Shown in pieces: positions 52,590-61,139 of a stretch of 64,000 nucleotides of DNA; position 1 is the first letter of the stretch; each line of letters begins with the position of its first letter. The notes under the pieces were generated by a model. That model did no database searches and had not been told where the DNA came from. It saw only the letters and a list, made by a program, of their open reading frames with translations. Both the position numbers and the translations under genes were made by a program. Source of the DNA: JABCPH02 sp963524305 (GTDB lineage Bacteria > Fusobacteriota > Fusobacteriia > Fusobacteriales > Leptotrichiaceae); NCBI GenBank assembly GCA_963524305.1, contig CAURGH010000009.1, positions 12,922-76,921 of the forward strand, read 5' to 3'.

Positions 52590-52634
52590 CTATCATAATT
52601 TTTTTATTCAAAGAAAAAAATATTTTTTCAAAAT

Positions 52635-53300
52635 TTAATATCCAGAACTTTTGTTTTCAGCCCCAGTTACAATTGCAATTCCAGAACTTGTTCCCAATCT
52701 TTCAGCACCCAATTCAATATATTTTTTCGCAGTTTCAAAGTCTCTCACTCCGCCACTTGCCTTAACCTTAGCCTTATCTCCAACTGCTTTTTTCATAAGT
52801 TCCACATCTTCAAATGTAGCCCCTTCTGTTCCGAAACCTGTCGAAGTTTTCACAAAATCAGCATTCGCATTAACAGCTAATTCACACGCCTTCACTTTTT
52901 CCTCATCAGTCAAATAGCAAGTTTCAATAATCACTTTCAAGATATTTTTCCCAATTGCTTCTTTAATTCTTGTAATTTCATTTTCCACCAAATCGTAGTC
53001 CTTATCTTTCAATGCTCCAATATTAATAACCATGTCAATTTCTGAAGCACCATCTTCAATCGCCTTTTTCGCCTCGAATACCTTTACATCAGTCGCCATA
53101 GCCCCCAAAGGAAACCCAACTACTGCTGCAACCTTTACATCACTATCCTTAACTTGACTAAAAGCATACTCAACATTTGCCCCATTCACGCAAACTGAAT
53201 AAAATCCATATTCCCTCGCTTCATCGCATAATTTTTTTACCTCTTCTCTCGTAGCATTTGCCTTCAAAATTGTATGATCAATAAATTTGCTTATGTTCAT
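52635..53300 (-). CDS. deoC: Deoxyribose-phosphate aldolase
   Basis: The 221-aa enzyme splits deoxyribose 5-phosphate into acetaldehyde and glyceraldehyde 3-phosphate. It contains MNISKFIDHTILKANATREEV, the Asp pocket SEIDMVINIGALKD (about 88-101), the Schiff-base Lys in DFVKTSTGFGTEGATFEDV (about 148-166) and KASGGVRDFETAKKYIELGAERLGTSSG. The start is placed at the second ATG because AAAGGA abuts the first. Confidence 0.97.
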   Translation of the reverse strand: MNISKFIDHTILKANATREEVKKLCDEAREYGFYSVCVNGANVEYAFSQVKDSDVKVAAVVGFPLGAMATDVKVFEAKKAIEDGASEIDMVINIGALKDKDYDLVENEITRIKEAIGKNILKVIIETCYLTDEEKVKACELAVNANADFVKTSTGFGTEGATFEDVELMKKAVGDKAKVKASGGVRDFETAKKYIELGAERLGTSSGIAIVTGAENKSSGY

Positions 53301-53350
53301 TATTATCATTCCTTTCCTTAATTTGTTATTTATTTTTTTGTTGTACTATA

Positions 53351-53379
53351 AGTATACCTACTTTTTTTTCTTTTAGCAA
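53351..53379 (-). promoter_or_regulatory. Promoter of deoC
   Basis: TTGCTA (53379-53374), 17-base spacer, TATACT (53356-53351) on the minus strand. Confidence 0.7.
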
Positions 53380-53384
53380 CTTTA

Positions 53385-53418
53385 TTTTAAACAAAAAAGA
53401 CTAGAAAAATCTAGCTCT
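53385..53418 (-). terminator. Terminator-like hairpin between corA and deoC
   Basis: On the minus strand AGAGCTAGA, 4-base loop, TCTAGTCT (one wobble), then T6. Confidence 0.6.
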
Positions 53419-53429
53419 TTTAATATTTA

Positions 53430-53545
53430 AATATCTTATTAGTTATAATCTACAAAAAATCATTTTTTAGTATTTTTATCAGTTATATCTTACAAAAATA
53501 TTATTTTTTACAATTTTATCAGTTATATCTTAATAAATACAAAAA
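53430..53545. repeat. Three 40-bp tandem repeats
   Basis: AGTTATA recurs at 53441, 53481 and 53521 (exact 40-base period), followed by ATCTTACAAAAA-like sequence. The unit is AT-rich and non-coding. It fills the gap between two terminators (53310-53633). Confidence 0.65.
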
Positions 53546-53585
53546 TTTAAAAAGATTAGCCTTCCCTTTAATAAAAACTAATCCT
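53546..53585 (-). terminator. Terminator of corA
   Basis: On the minus strand GGATTAG pairs with CTAATC and is followed by T5 and AT-rich sequence. Confidence 0.65.
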
Positions 53586-53633
53586 TCCAAATTTATTAAA
53601 TTCATAAATTACAATATTATATATAATATTGTT

Positions 53634-54539
53634 CTATAAAACTTTCTTTTTCATATACTTCCATAAAATCAACATTAAAATCATCATTATTACAAAAATT
53701 ATGACTAGTGCCAAGAAACCCGTATCTTGAAGAGGTAACTTCACATTCATTCCGTAAAATCCAAAAATCATATTTGGAACTGTGATTAATATTGTTGCTG
53801 CAGCCAAAATTTTCATTGTAATATTCATATTATTTCCAATATATGAAGAATATGTTTCCCTTGTTGTTTTACAGATTTCACAGTATGAAGACGATAAATC
53901 AAGTGTAAAATTTATTTCTTGTAAAATTCTTGTCATATATTCTTCATATTGCTCAAATTGTTCATCTTCTTTTAAATTCTCAACGACATAATCCAAATTT
54001 CTCATTGCAATATTGTAAACATAAAAGCCTTGCTCCACTTCCGATAATGAAATCAATTTCTCATTACTTTGCTGCTCTCTCAAAACTGTTTCAATCTTAT
54101 CATGCTCTCCAATCAAAATTCTCACATGCTTATAAAGACTTTGGGAAATTTTATGAAGCATATTTAGAAAAAAACGATTTTCCTCAAGAATTTCATCCCT
54201 TAATTCAATGTATTTCTCAACAAAATCATAAAAATCTTCATAATAATCATCGTCCAAAATAACAATTTTGTCTTTCTTCAAACAAATCACAATCGGATTA
54301 ATCTCGTAAGATGTAACTTCTTTATCTCTCATAGGTTTCTTCACAGTCGGATAATACAATTTATAGATTTCCCAGTCTGATTTTGAAATTCTCGGTGTAA
54401 AAACTTCCTCATCAATGACATTTTTTATCTTTTCTTCAGCCATCTCCAATCTTTCAGACACAATTCTATAATCTTCATCTTTCAAATTATATACATACGA
54501 AATTGTTTTCCCACTTTTTGTATCTATTCTTTTTATCAT
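53634..54539 (-). CDS. corA: CorA-type divalent cation transporter
   Basis: A 301-aa protein with a large N-terminal cytoplasmic domain (about 1-235) and two membrane helices at the C-terminus. The first ends in the hallmark FYGMNVKLPL (GMN, about residue 263) followed by the second helix and a short basic tail KKKVL. It forms pentameric channels for Mg2+ or Co2+/Ni2+. It provides a second route for Mg2+ besides the two MgtE proteins. Confidence 0.94.
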   Translation of the reverse strand: MIKRIDTKSGKTISYVYNLKDEDYRIVSERLEMAEEKIKNVIDEEVFTPRISKSDWEIYKLYYPTVKKPMRDKEVTSYEINPIVICLKKDKIVILDDDYYEDFYDFVEKYIELRDEILEENRFFLNMLHKISQSLYKHVRILIGEHDKIETVLREQQSNEKLISLSEVEQGFYVYNIAMRNLDYVVENLKEDEQFEQYEEYMTRILQEINFTLDLSSSYCEICKTTRETYSSYIGNNMNITMKILAAATILITVPNMIFGFYGMNVKLPLQDTGFLALVIIFVIMMILMLILWKYMKKKVL

Positions 54540-54748
54540 AACAACCCTCCTTTTAAAATATGAGAATTTATCTCTGACAACTTATTTTTTAATTTTTCTT
54601 CCAAAATCATTAATTTTTTATCGACCAATTTTAATCCTGCTTCCTATATTTTTTTATTTCTATAATTATCTCTAAATTTTTATACCAATATCAACTTTTA
54701 CAATCAAAATTTCAAATATTTTACAACTTATCACAAATTTTCAAATAA

Positions 54749-56053
54749 TTATTCAATTATTTCCAATATCGCTTTTGGCTCTAAAATCTTTTCATTTTGA
54801 AGTACATACGCATCTAAAATCATATTTTTAGAATCTTCCACATTTTTCGCATCATTGTAATAAATTTCAGCAATTTTTTCACCTTTTTTTATTTTATCAC
54901 CAACTTTTTTTAAAATCTTCAATCCAACAGCATGGTCGACTTCATCTTCTTTTGTAGCTCGTCCAGCTCCGATAATCATTGCAGCTTTTCCAACTTCTTC
55001 TGCTTTTATTTTAGAAACATATCCTTCTTTATTAGAAAATACTTCCATTTTATTCTTAGCGGTTGGTAAAATCGAATAATCGTCAACCAAATTTCCATTT
55101 CCACCACTCTCATCAATAAATTCTCTCAACTTAGAAAGTGCCAATCCACTATTTATTACAGCATCTATTTTTTCTTTTCCTTCTAACAACTCTGTGATTT
55201 CACCTTTCGCCTTCAATGCAAGCTCCGCTATCGTATAAACAACCTCTTTTAAATCTTTAGGTGCAGTACCTTTCAACATCTCAATAGACTCAATAATTTC
55301 ATTCGCATTTCCTATTGAATATCCCAATGGCTCGTCCATGTTACTTAAAACGACTTTTACTTTTCTTCCAGCTCCAGTTCCAATTTCAATCATTCTTCTT
55401 GCCAATTCTTTTGCGTGATCAATATCTTTCATAAAGGCTCCGTCACCAACTTTTACATCAAGAATTATCACATCAGACTGAATCGCCAATTTTTTACTCA
55501 TAATGCTACTTGCAATTAGCGGAATGCTTGGTACAGTCGCAGTCACATCTCTCAAAGCATAGATTTTTTTATCTAGCGGTACAATCTTATCACTATATCC
55601 CATAAGTCCAATTCCTGTTTTATTTGCTATTTTTACAACATCATCTCTAGTTTTAGAAAATTTAAAATCTTTTATTGATTCAAATTTATCAATCGTTCCA
55701 CCTGTATGACCTAACCCTTTTCCAGATAGTTTTGTAGTTCCCATTCCAAGTGCTGACAAAATCGGTGCTAAAACAATTGTAACCTTATCTCCAACTCCAC
55801 CTGTACTATGCTTATCCACCAAAAATTTATCAATATCATCAAATTCAACCGTATCTCCAGAATCTCTCATCGTCATTGTAAACTCCAATAATTCTCTAGC
55901 CGTCATATCATTAAAATAGGTAGCCATTAAAAATGCCGACATCTGATAATCAGGCACATTCCCTTTCAAGTATCCGTTTAGCAAAAATTTTATCTCTTCT
56001 CCAGTTAACTCTTCTTTCTCTCTTTTTTTCTCTATTATATCTACAGCTCTCAT
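54749..56053 (-). CDS. pdp: Pyrimidine-nucleoside phosphorylase
   Basis: A 434-aa homodimeric phosphorylase (thymidine/uridine): VDIIEKKREKEELTGEEIKFLLNGY (N-terminal helical domain), VDKHSTGGVGDKVTIVLAP (phosphate and His site, about 80-98), GKGLGHTGGTIDK (about 112), LRDVTATVPSIPLIASSIMSKKLA (about 167-190) and a C-terminal domain. The sequence is of the broad-specificity Pdp type rather than strict DeoA; the distinction is inferred. It is upstream of corA on the same strand. Confidence 0.94.
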   Translation of the reverse strand: MRAVDIIEKKREKEELTGEEIKFLLNGYLKGNVPDYQMSAFLMATYFNDMTARELLEFTMTMRDSGDTVEFDDIDKFLVDKHSTGGVGDKVTIVLAPILSALGMGTTKLSGKGLGHTGGTIDKFESIKDFKFSKTRDDVVKIANKTGIGLMGYSDKIVPLDKKIYALRDVTATVPSIPLIASSIMSKKLAIQSDVIILDVKVGDGAFMKDIDHAKELARRMIEIGTGAGRKVKVVLSNMDEPLGYSIGNANEIIESIEMLKGTAPKDLKEVVYTIAELALKAKGEITELLEGKEKIDAVINSGLALSKLREFIDESGGNGNLVDDYSILPTAKNKMEVFSNKEGYVSKIKAEEVGKAAMIIGAGRATKEDEVDHAVGLKILKKVGDKIKKGEKIAEIYYNDAKNVEDSKNMILDAYVLQNEKILEPKAILEIIE

Positions 56054-56237
56054 TTCAATTAATCTCCTTTTCCAATAATTTTACATTTCTATTCATACTA
56101 AATCTGATTCAAATAACGAATTTATTAAAATCTTTTTAGCAGATTAAAGTGAATATTTATTTTCATTCGCTTTTTAAACAATATTAGACTTTATTATCTC
56201 CTTTTTTTCAAAATAAACTGTAATTTATAAAAAACAA

Positions 56238-56262
56238 AAAGCAGGACACAAATCCTGCCATC
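56238..56262 (-). terminator. Terminator of the BMP lipoprotein gene
   Basis: GCAGGA, 6-base loop, TCCTGC followed by T5 on the minus strand (stem 56242-56247/56254-56259). Confidence 0.85.
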
Positions 56263-56283
56263 TGTTTTAAGATATCTATAAAA

Positions 56284-57318
56284 TTATTGTTTTACTACAA
56301 TTTTTCCATCTCTAATATCTTGTTTAATTTGTTCTAATTTCTTAATGTTTTCTTCTCCAATTTTATCTTTAGTAAATTCAAAATTAGTAGTTCCAACTCC
56401 ATTTTCTTTTATACCAAACACTTTTGTTTCAGCTTTAAAGTTTCCATCAACTACGCTTTTAATTGTGTCAAACACTGTATTGTCTACATATTTCATCATC
56501 GAAGTCAAAATAGTTCCAGGATACAAACCATCTTGGTTAGAATCTACACCAATACCGTACACATTTTTTTCTTTAACAGCTTGGAACACTCCTGCTCCAC
56601 TTGCTCCTGATGCATGATAAATTACATCGGCTTTTTGTTGAATTAAAGTTTCTGTTTTAGCTTTTGCAGATGCTGGATCGTTGAATGCATTACTTCCACC
56701 AATATAAACTTTTAATACTTTTATATCAGGTTTTACATATTTTGCACCTTGTTCATATCCATCATAGAATTTTTTGATTAAGTCTGATTCATTTGCACCT
56801 ACAAATCCAATAGTTCCAGTTTTAGTCATCATTGCTGCCACTGCTCCTACTAAGAATGAACCTTCTTCTTCTTTATATTTCAACGAAACAACATTTGGCA
56901 ATTTAATTTCATCATCAATTATAGCAAATTTTTGATCTGGGAAAGATTGCGCTACAGCTGTTAACGAATCTTTAATTGTATATCCAACACCAATAATTAA
57001 GTCATATTCTCCTGATTCAGCATATTGCATTAAAGTATCTTTTGCTTCTGATGAAGCATCTTTTGGTTCATACTCTTTAAATGTAATTCCCAATTCTTTT
57101 TGTGCTTTTTGCAGTCCTCTAAAAGCAGAATCATTAAATGATTTATCACCTTTACCACCAGTTGAGTACACTATAGCTATGTTTTTCTTAACATTTTTAG
57201 TTTCAGAAGCTGTTTTTCCTTCCTTAACTTGTTCTCCTTCCGCTGGTTTGTTTCCACAAGCTACTACAAACATCATTAATGTAGCCATTAACCCGAAAAT
57301 TGTTAAAATTCTTTTCAT
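56284..57318 (-). CDS. BMP family nucleoside-binding lipoprotein
   Basis: Start at MKRILTIFG because AGGAGGA precedes it; the earlier ATG 14 codons upstream has no site. The 344-aa protein has a lipoprotein signal (ATLMMFVVACGNK, Cys about 21) and the PnrA/Med fold: VYSTGGKGDKSFNDSAFRGL, GVGYTIKDSL, FVGANESDLIKKFYDGYEQGA, YHASGASGAGVFQAV and GVDSNQDGLYPG. It would capture purine nucleosides for an ABC importer; its permease and ATPase are not nearby. It is separately expressed beside pdp in the salvage region. Confidence 0.93.
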   Translation of the reverse strand: MKRILTIFGLMATLMMFVVACGNKPAEGEQVKEGKTASETKNVKKNIAIVYSTGGKGDKSFNDSAFRGLQKAQKELGITFKEYEPKDASSEAKDTLMQYAESGEYDLIIGVGYTIKDSLTAVAQSFPDQKFAIIDDEIKLPNVVSLKYKEEEGSFLVGAVAAMMTKTGTIGFVGANESDLIKKFYDGYEQGAKYVKPDIKVLKVYIGGSNAFNDPASAKAKTETLIQQKADVIYHASGASGAGVFQAVKEKNVYGIGVDSNQDGLYPGTILTSMMKYVDNTVFDTIKSVVDGNFKAETKVFGIKENGVGTTNFEFTKDKIGEENIKKLEQIKQDIRDGKIVVKQ

Positions 57319-57352
57319 TTTTCCTCCTAGATATAATATTATGTTAATATTA

Positions 57353-57380
57353 TTATACATTATTTTTTTATTTTTGCAAA
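57353..57380 (-). promoter_or_regulatory. Promoter of the BMP lipoprotein gene
   Basis: TTGCAA (57380-57375), 16-base spacer, TATAAT (57358-57353) on the minus strand. Confidence 0.7.
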
Positions 57381-57411
57381 TAGTGATTTAAAAATTTCTT
57401 GATTTTTTTAA

Positions 57412-58179
57412 TTATTTTATTTCTATTGCCTGAGGATAAATATTTTTTATCTCATTTATAATTCTATCAATCTCTAATTCAATTTCAGCTATTTTTTCAA
57501 CCGAACCTTTCATTGCTACTCTTACATGTACACAACTTTCTTTTGCATATGGAGCAACTGTTGGATTGGACATTTCAAAATAATCTTTTAACCTGTCATC
57601 AATTTTACCTTCAGGAACTCCTCTAATTTCAAGCGTTCTCATCAAAAGAGTACTATTTGAGTATTCCTTTAGCAACGGTAAAACTTCATTGTCAACCATA
57701 TAAGTGAACTCTTTAGGTGGACCCGGCAATACAATTATCTTTTTCCCTTCCTTTTCAAAGAAAAATCCTGGAGCCAATCCAACCTCATTTTCAAGCAATC
57801 TCGAACCTTTAATAATTGAAGCTTCCTTTTCTCCACCACTTGCAATATTATCTCCAAAACCTCTTTCAGCGTATTTTTTGACAACTTTATCGTAATATTT
57901 TGTATTCACCTCCAATTCCTCTCCAAAATAATCAGCAACCACCTCTTTTGTTATATCATCAACCGTTGGTCCTAACCCACCGCTAGTTATTACCAAATCA
58001 ACTCTGTCAAATGCCACTTTTAAACAATCTTTAACTCTTTGAAAATTATCTCCCACTGTAGTCTGATAATATAAATCAATTCCAATATTCGTAAGTTTTT
58101 CCGAAATATACTGAGAATTAGTATTCAAAATATCTCCTACTAATAATTCAGTTCCTACGCACAAAATTTCTGCTCTCAT
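57412..58179 (-). CDS. CinA-type protein, MoCF-like domain only
   Basis: A 255-aa protein: RAEILCVGTELLVGDILNTNSQYISEKL, TTVGDNFQRV, ITSGGLGPTVDDITKEV and GPPKEF, the molybdopterin-binding-like domain of CinA (an ADP-ribose/NMN pyrophosphatase-type fold). The usual C-terminal PncC nicotinamide-nucleotide amidase domain of long CinA is missing, so this is the short form. It overlaps no neighbour and lies between malL and bmp. Confidence 0.88.
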   Translation of the reverse strand: MRAEILCVGTELLVGDILNTNSQYISEKLTNIGIDLYYQTTVGDNFQRVKDCLKVAFDRVDLVITSGGLGPTVDDITKEVVADYFGEELEVNTKYYDKVVKKYAERGFGDNIASGGEKEASIIKGSRLLENEVGLAPGFFFEKEGKKIIVLPGPPKEFTYMVDNEVLPLLKEYSNSTLLMRTLEIRGVPEGKIDDRLKDYFEMSNPTVAPYAKESCVHVRVAMKGSVEKIAEIELEIDRIINEIKNIYPQAIEIK

Positions 58180-58223
58180 CTTTTCTCACTTTCCATTTTC
58201 TCATATTCTAGCTGTATTAAAAT

Positions 58224-59921
58224 TTATTTTTCTTTTTTAAAAATAATACTTTCATAAGGTTTTAAAACAATCTTTCCATTTAAAATTTCAGGTCCTTCAA
58301 TGTAATTTGACAATAAAATTGACGTATTTTCTAAATCTAATCCTTTTACTTCAAACTCGCAAGTTTCACCATAGAAATTAGAAATTACTATTAGTTCAGC
58401 ATCTTCTCCAACTCTTTTGTAAGCGTAAACTTTTTCATTTTCAATATCAAAATCTTCGTATCTCCCAGTTATTAGCAATTCTTCATTTCTTCTCAATTTA
58501 ATCAAATTTTGATAATGATAGAATACAGAATTTGGATCTTCCAATGCTTTTTTCACGTTAATTTCTTTGTAATTTTCTGGAACTGAAATCCAAGGTGTTC
58601 CTTCTGTAAATCCTGCATTTTTAGAGTCATCCCACTGAACAGGCGTTCTTGAGTTATCTCGTGATTTCTGCATTAAAATTTCAATAGCTTCTTCTTCAGA
58701 ACATCCTCTATCCAACAAAATTTTATAAATGTTAGTCGATTCAACATCACGATATTTCTCAATTTTATCAAAATACGGATTTGTCATTCCAAATTCTTCA
58801 CCTTGATAAACATAAGGTGTTCCTTGTAATCCGTGAAGAACTGTCGCTAACATTTTTGCCGATTCATCGTGATATTCCTTATCATTTCCAAATCTTGACA
58901 ATGCTCTTGGCTGATCGTGATTATTCCAGAAAGTCGCATTCCATCCGTTCCCTTCATACATTCCAATTTGCCATTTAGATAATATTTTTTTCAATTGCAC
59001 AAAATCAAACGGTGCTTTTACCCATTTTTCACCATTTGGATAATCAACCTTCAAATGATGAAATGAAAATGTCATTGCCAATTCTTTTTCTTTTGGATTT
59101 GAATATTTTATACAATTTTCAATAGCAGTAGACGACATTTCTCCAACTGTCAATAAATCACTTTCTCCAAATGCTTCTTTATGCAATTCTTTTAAAAATT
59201 CATGAATTCTAGGCCCGTCTGTGTAATATCTTCTCCCATCAGCCACAAATCTTTTATCTGTTCCGTCATCATTCAAAAATCTCTGGTCTTTTGAAATCAA
59301 ATTTATTACATCGAATCTAAATCCATCTACTCCTTTATTTAACCAATATCTAATCATTTCATACAATTTTTTTCTAATATTTTCATTTTCCCAATTCAAG
59401 TCAGCTTGAGTAACATCAAATAGATGTAGATAATATTGTCCTCTCTTTTCACTCCATTGCCAAGCATTTCCACCGAATTTTGATTCCCAGTTTGTAGGTT
59501 CTTTTCCATCAACCGCATCTTTCCAAATATAAAAATCCTCAAATTCCGGATCTCTAGCTTCGGATTTTTTAAACCATTCATTTTCAGTTGAAGAATGATT
59601 TATAACAATATCCATCACTATTTTTAATCCTCTTTTGTGAGCTTCTTTCAGCATTTCCTCAAAATCTTCCATTGTTCCGTAACTCTCATCAATATTGTAA
59701 TAATCGCTGATATCGTATCCATTGTCATTTTGAGGAGATCTGTACATTGGTGTCAGCCACAAAACTTCCACGCCAAGTTCCTTTAAGTAATCTAATTTTT
59801 GTGTAATCCCTCTTATATCTCCTTGACCTGTACCTGTAGTATCGTTAAAACTTTTTGGATAAATCTGATATACCACCGATTTATGCCACCATTTTTGCTC
59901 AAAATCACGATTTTTTCCCAT
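58224..59921 (-). CDS. malL: Oligo-1,6-glucosidase/alpha-glucosidase, GH13
   Basis: Start at MGKNRDFEQKWWHKSVVYQIYPKSF since AGGAGAG precedes it. A 565-aa cytoplasmic glycosidase: catalytic Asp in DGFRFDVIN (about 204), Glu in LLTVGEMSS (about 261) and Asp in FWNNHDQPRALSRFG (about 336), typical GH13 barrel. Val after the nucleophile (FDVIN) is the residue found in alpha-1,6-specific enzymes, Thr in alpha-1,4 ones, so isomaltose-type substrates are likely. A 14-bp palindrome lies upstream at 60010-60025. Confidence 0.94.
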   Translation of the reverse strand: MGKNRDFEQKWWHKSVVYQIYPKSFNDTTGTGQGDIRGITQKLDYLKELGVEVLWLTPMYRSPQNDNGYDISDYYNIDESYGTMEDFEEMLKEAHKRGLKIVMDIVINHSSTENEWFKKSEARDPEFEDFYIWKDAVDGKEPTNWESKFGGNAWQWSEKRGQYYLHLFDVTQADLNWENENIRKKLYEMIRYWLNKGVDGFRFDVINLISKDQRFLNDDGTDKRFVADGRRYYTDGPRIHEFLKELHKEAFGESDLLTVGEMSSTAIENCIKYSNPKEKELAMTFSFHHLKVDYPNGEKWVKAPFDFVQLKKILSKWQIGMYEGNGWNATFWNNHDQPRALSRFGNDKEYHDESAKMLATVLHGLQGTPYVYQGEEFGMTNPYFDKIEKYRDVESTNIYKILLDRGCSEEEAIEILMQKSRDNSRTPVQWDDSKNAGFTEGTPWISVPENYKEINVKKALEDPNSVFYHYQNLIKLRRNEELLITGRYEDFDIENEKVYAYKRVGEDAELIVISNFYGETCEFEVKGLDLENTSILLSNYIEGPEILNGKIVLKPYESIIFKKEK

Positions 59922-60009
59922 TTTAATCTCTCCTCGTTCTTTAATTTTCGTGCTGATTAGTAAATTATTCAATTATTGTTACATTTGAATTGAGAAACTT
60001 TCTATCACT

Positions 60010-60025
60010 TATATGATATCATATT
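60010..60025. promoter_or_regulatory. Palindrome upstream of malL, candidate operator
   Basis: A perfect ATATGATATCATAT palindrome. A weak promoter (TTGTTT, 16 bases, TATCAT) overlaps it, so a repressor bound there would block malL. Confidence 0.5.
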
Positions 60026-60029
60026 TCTT

Positions 60030-60075
60030 AAAAAAAACAACTCTATTATAGATTTTTTTCTATAATGAGTTACTT
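60030..60075 (-). terminator. Terminator of azlCD
   Basis: On the minus strand AACTCATTATAGA pairs with TCTATAATAGAGTT around a 6-base loop, followed by T8. Confidence 0.85.
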
Positions 60076-60088
60076 TTTCATCAAAAAT

Positions 60089-60415
60089 TTATCCAAAATA
60101 AATTTTCGCCAAATCAAACAAAAATATCATAATTAACGATATCGTAACAATAATTCCCAATCCATATTTTTTTAATGATAAAAAAGCCACTATAGCCATT
60201 CCTATCAATATTTTTATTACATCATATACACTTGTTCCTCCTGAAGTAAAAATATCTGGAAATATCATCAATACTAATACTGAATATGGTAACGCCTCAA
60301 AAAATTTATTTAATATTGGATTTTTGGGAATTTTTACAAATAGTGGCAGTAATCTCAATGCTACTGTCACCAAGGCCGATACTACAATTATTTTAAAAAC
60401 CTCTAAATTACTCAT
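60089..60415 (-). CDS. azlD: Branched-chain amino acid exporter subunit AzlD
   Basis: Start at MSNLEVFKIIVV (ATG 60415, SD GGTGGGAG), overlapping the azlC stop in an ATGAGTAA arrangement; the earlier ATG is 12 codons upstream and inside azlC. The 108-aa product has four hydrophobic segments and the family motif KNPILNKFFEALPYSVLVLMIFP. It forms the exporter with AzlC. Confidence 0.93.
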   Translation of the reverse strand: MSNLEVFKIIVVSALVTVALRLLPLFVKIPKNPILNKFFEALPYSVLVLMIFPDIFTSGGTSVYDVIKILIGMAIVAFLSLKKYGLGIIVTISLIMIFLFDLAKIYFG

Positions 60416-61121
60416 TTTCTCCCACCTCTTCATTTCTATGTCTAACTGCATAAATCAAACTCGAACTTATCATAATTATTATCATCGCCCAACCACTACT
60501 TACTGCATTTAATCCAGGTAAATACATAAACGCCAATTTCATTGCAATTACATAAATTACAACTTCAAAAAATTTTGGCAATTTGTGGAGCGACATTATC
60601 AATAAGCTAAAATATATCGAATACAGTATAAAACTCATACTAGCTCTAAATACTTCTGGTATCAAATCTCCAAACAATGAACCCAAAATCGAACTTCCAC
60701 CATAACATATGTACGGCAGTGTATTTAATCCAACTATATACCAAGGTGAATTTTCTTTTTTTAAAATCGCATAAGTTATTGTTTCATCAGTCAATCCTAT
60801 TCCAACCAACACTTTCTTCCAAAATTTTGTTCCACTTTTTAATTGCCTAAAAATTAATAAATTCAATAACAAATATCTCAAATTTATCATAAAAACTGAA
60901 ATTACTACTTCTAATGCCGTAGAGTGCTGTCCATAAACCATTTTTAATAACATCGCTTCCGAACCTCCAGCATAAATCCCAAACGATAATGCTGCAGTAA
61001 CAAGTGTATGCATCCCATTACTCTTAGCAATCAGCCCAATTGTCAATCCAAACGGAATAAACGCTACACCCATACCAATTCCAGCCTTCACTCCCTTTAA
61101 ATATTTCTCAAAATTACTCAT
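60408..61121 (-). CDS. azlC: Branched-chain amino acid exporter subunit AzlC
   Basis: The 237-aa membrane protein has about seven or eight helices. Family landmarks are GVKAGIGMGVAFIPFGLTIGLIAKS, FGIYAGGSEAMLLKM, INLRYLLLNL and the helix-breaking GLTDETITYAIL. It exports branched-chain amino acids or analogues together with AzlD. It starts 18 bases after polA, so transcription probably comes from polA, an unusual pairing. Confidence 0.95.
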   Translation of the reverse strand: MSNFEKYLKGVKAGIGMGVAFIPFGLTIGLIAKSNGMHTLVTAALSFGIYAGGSEAMLLKMVYGQHSTALEVVISVFMINLRYLLLNLLIFRQLKSGTKFWKKVLVGIGLTDETITYAILKKENSPWYIVGLNTLPYICYGGSSILGSLFGDLIPEVFRASMSFILYSIYFSLLIMSLHKLPKFFEVVIYVIAMKLAFMYLPGLNAVSSGWAMIIIMISSSLIYAVRHRNEEVGENE

Positions 61122-61139
61122 TCGTTTCCTTTCTATCTT

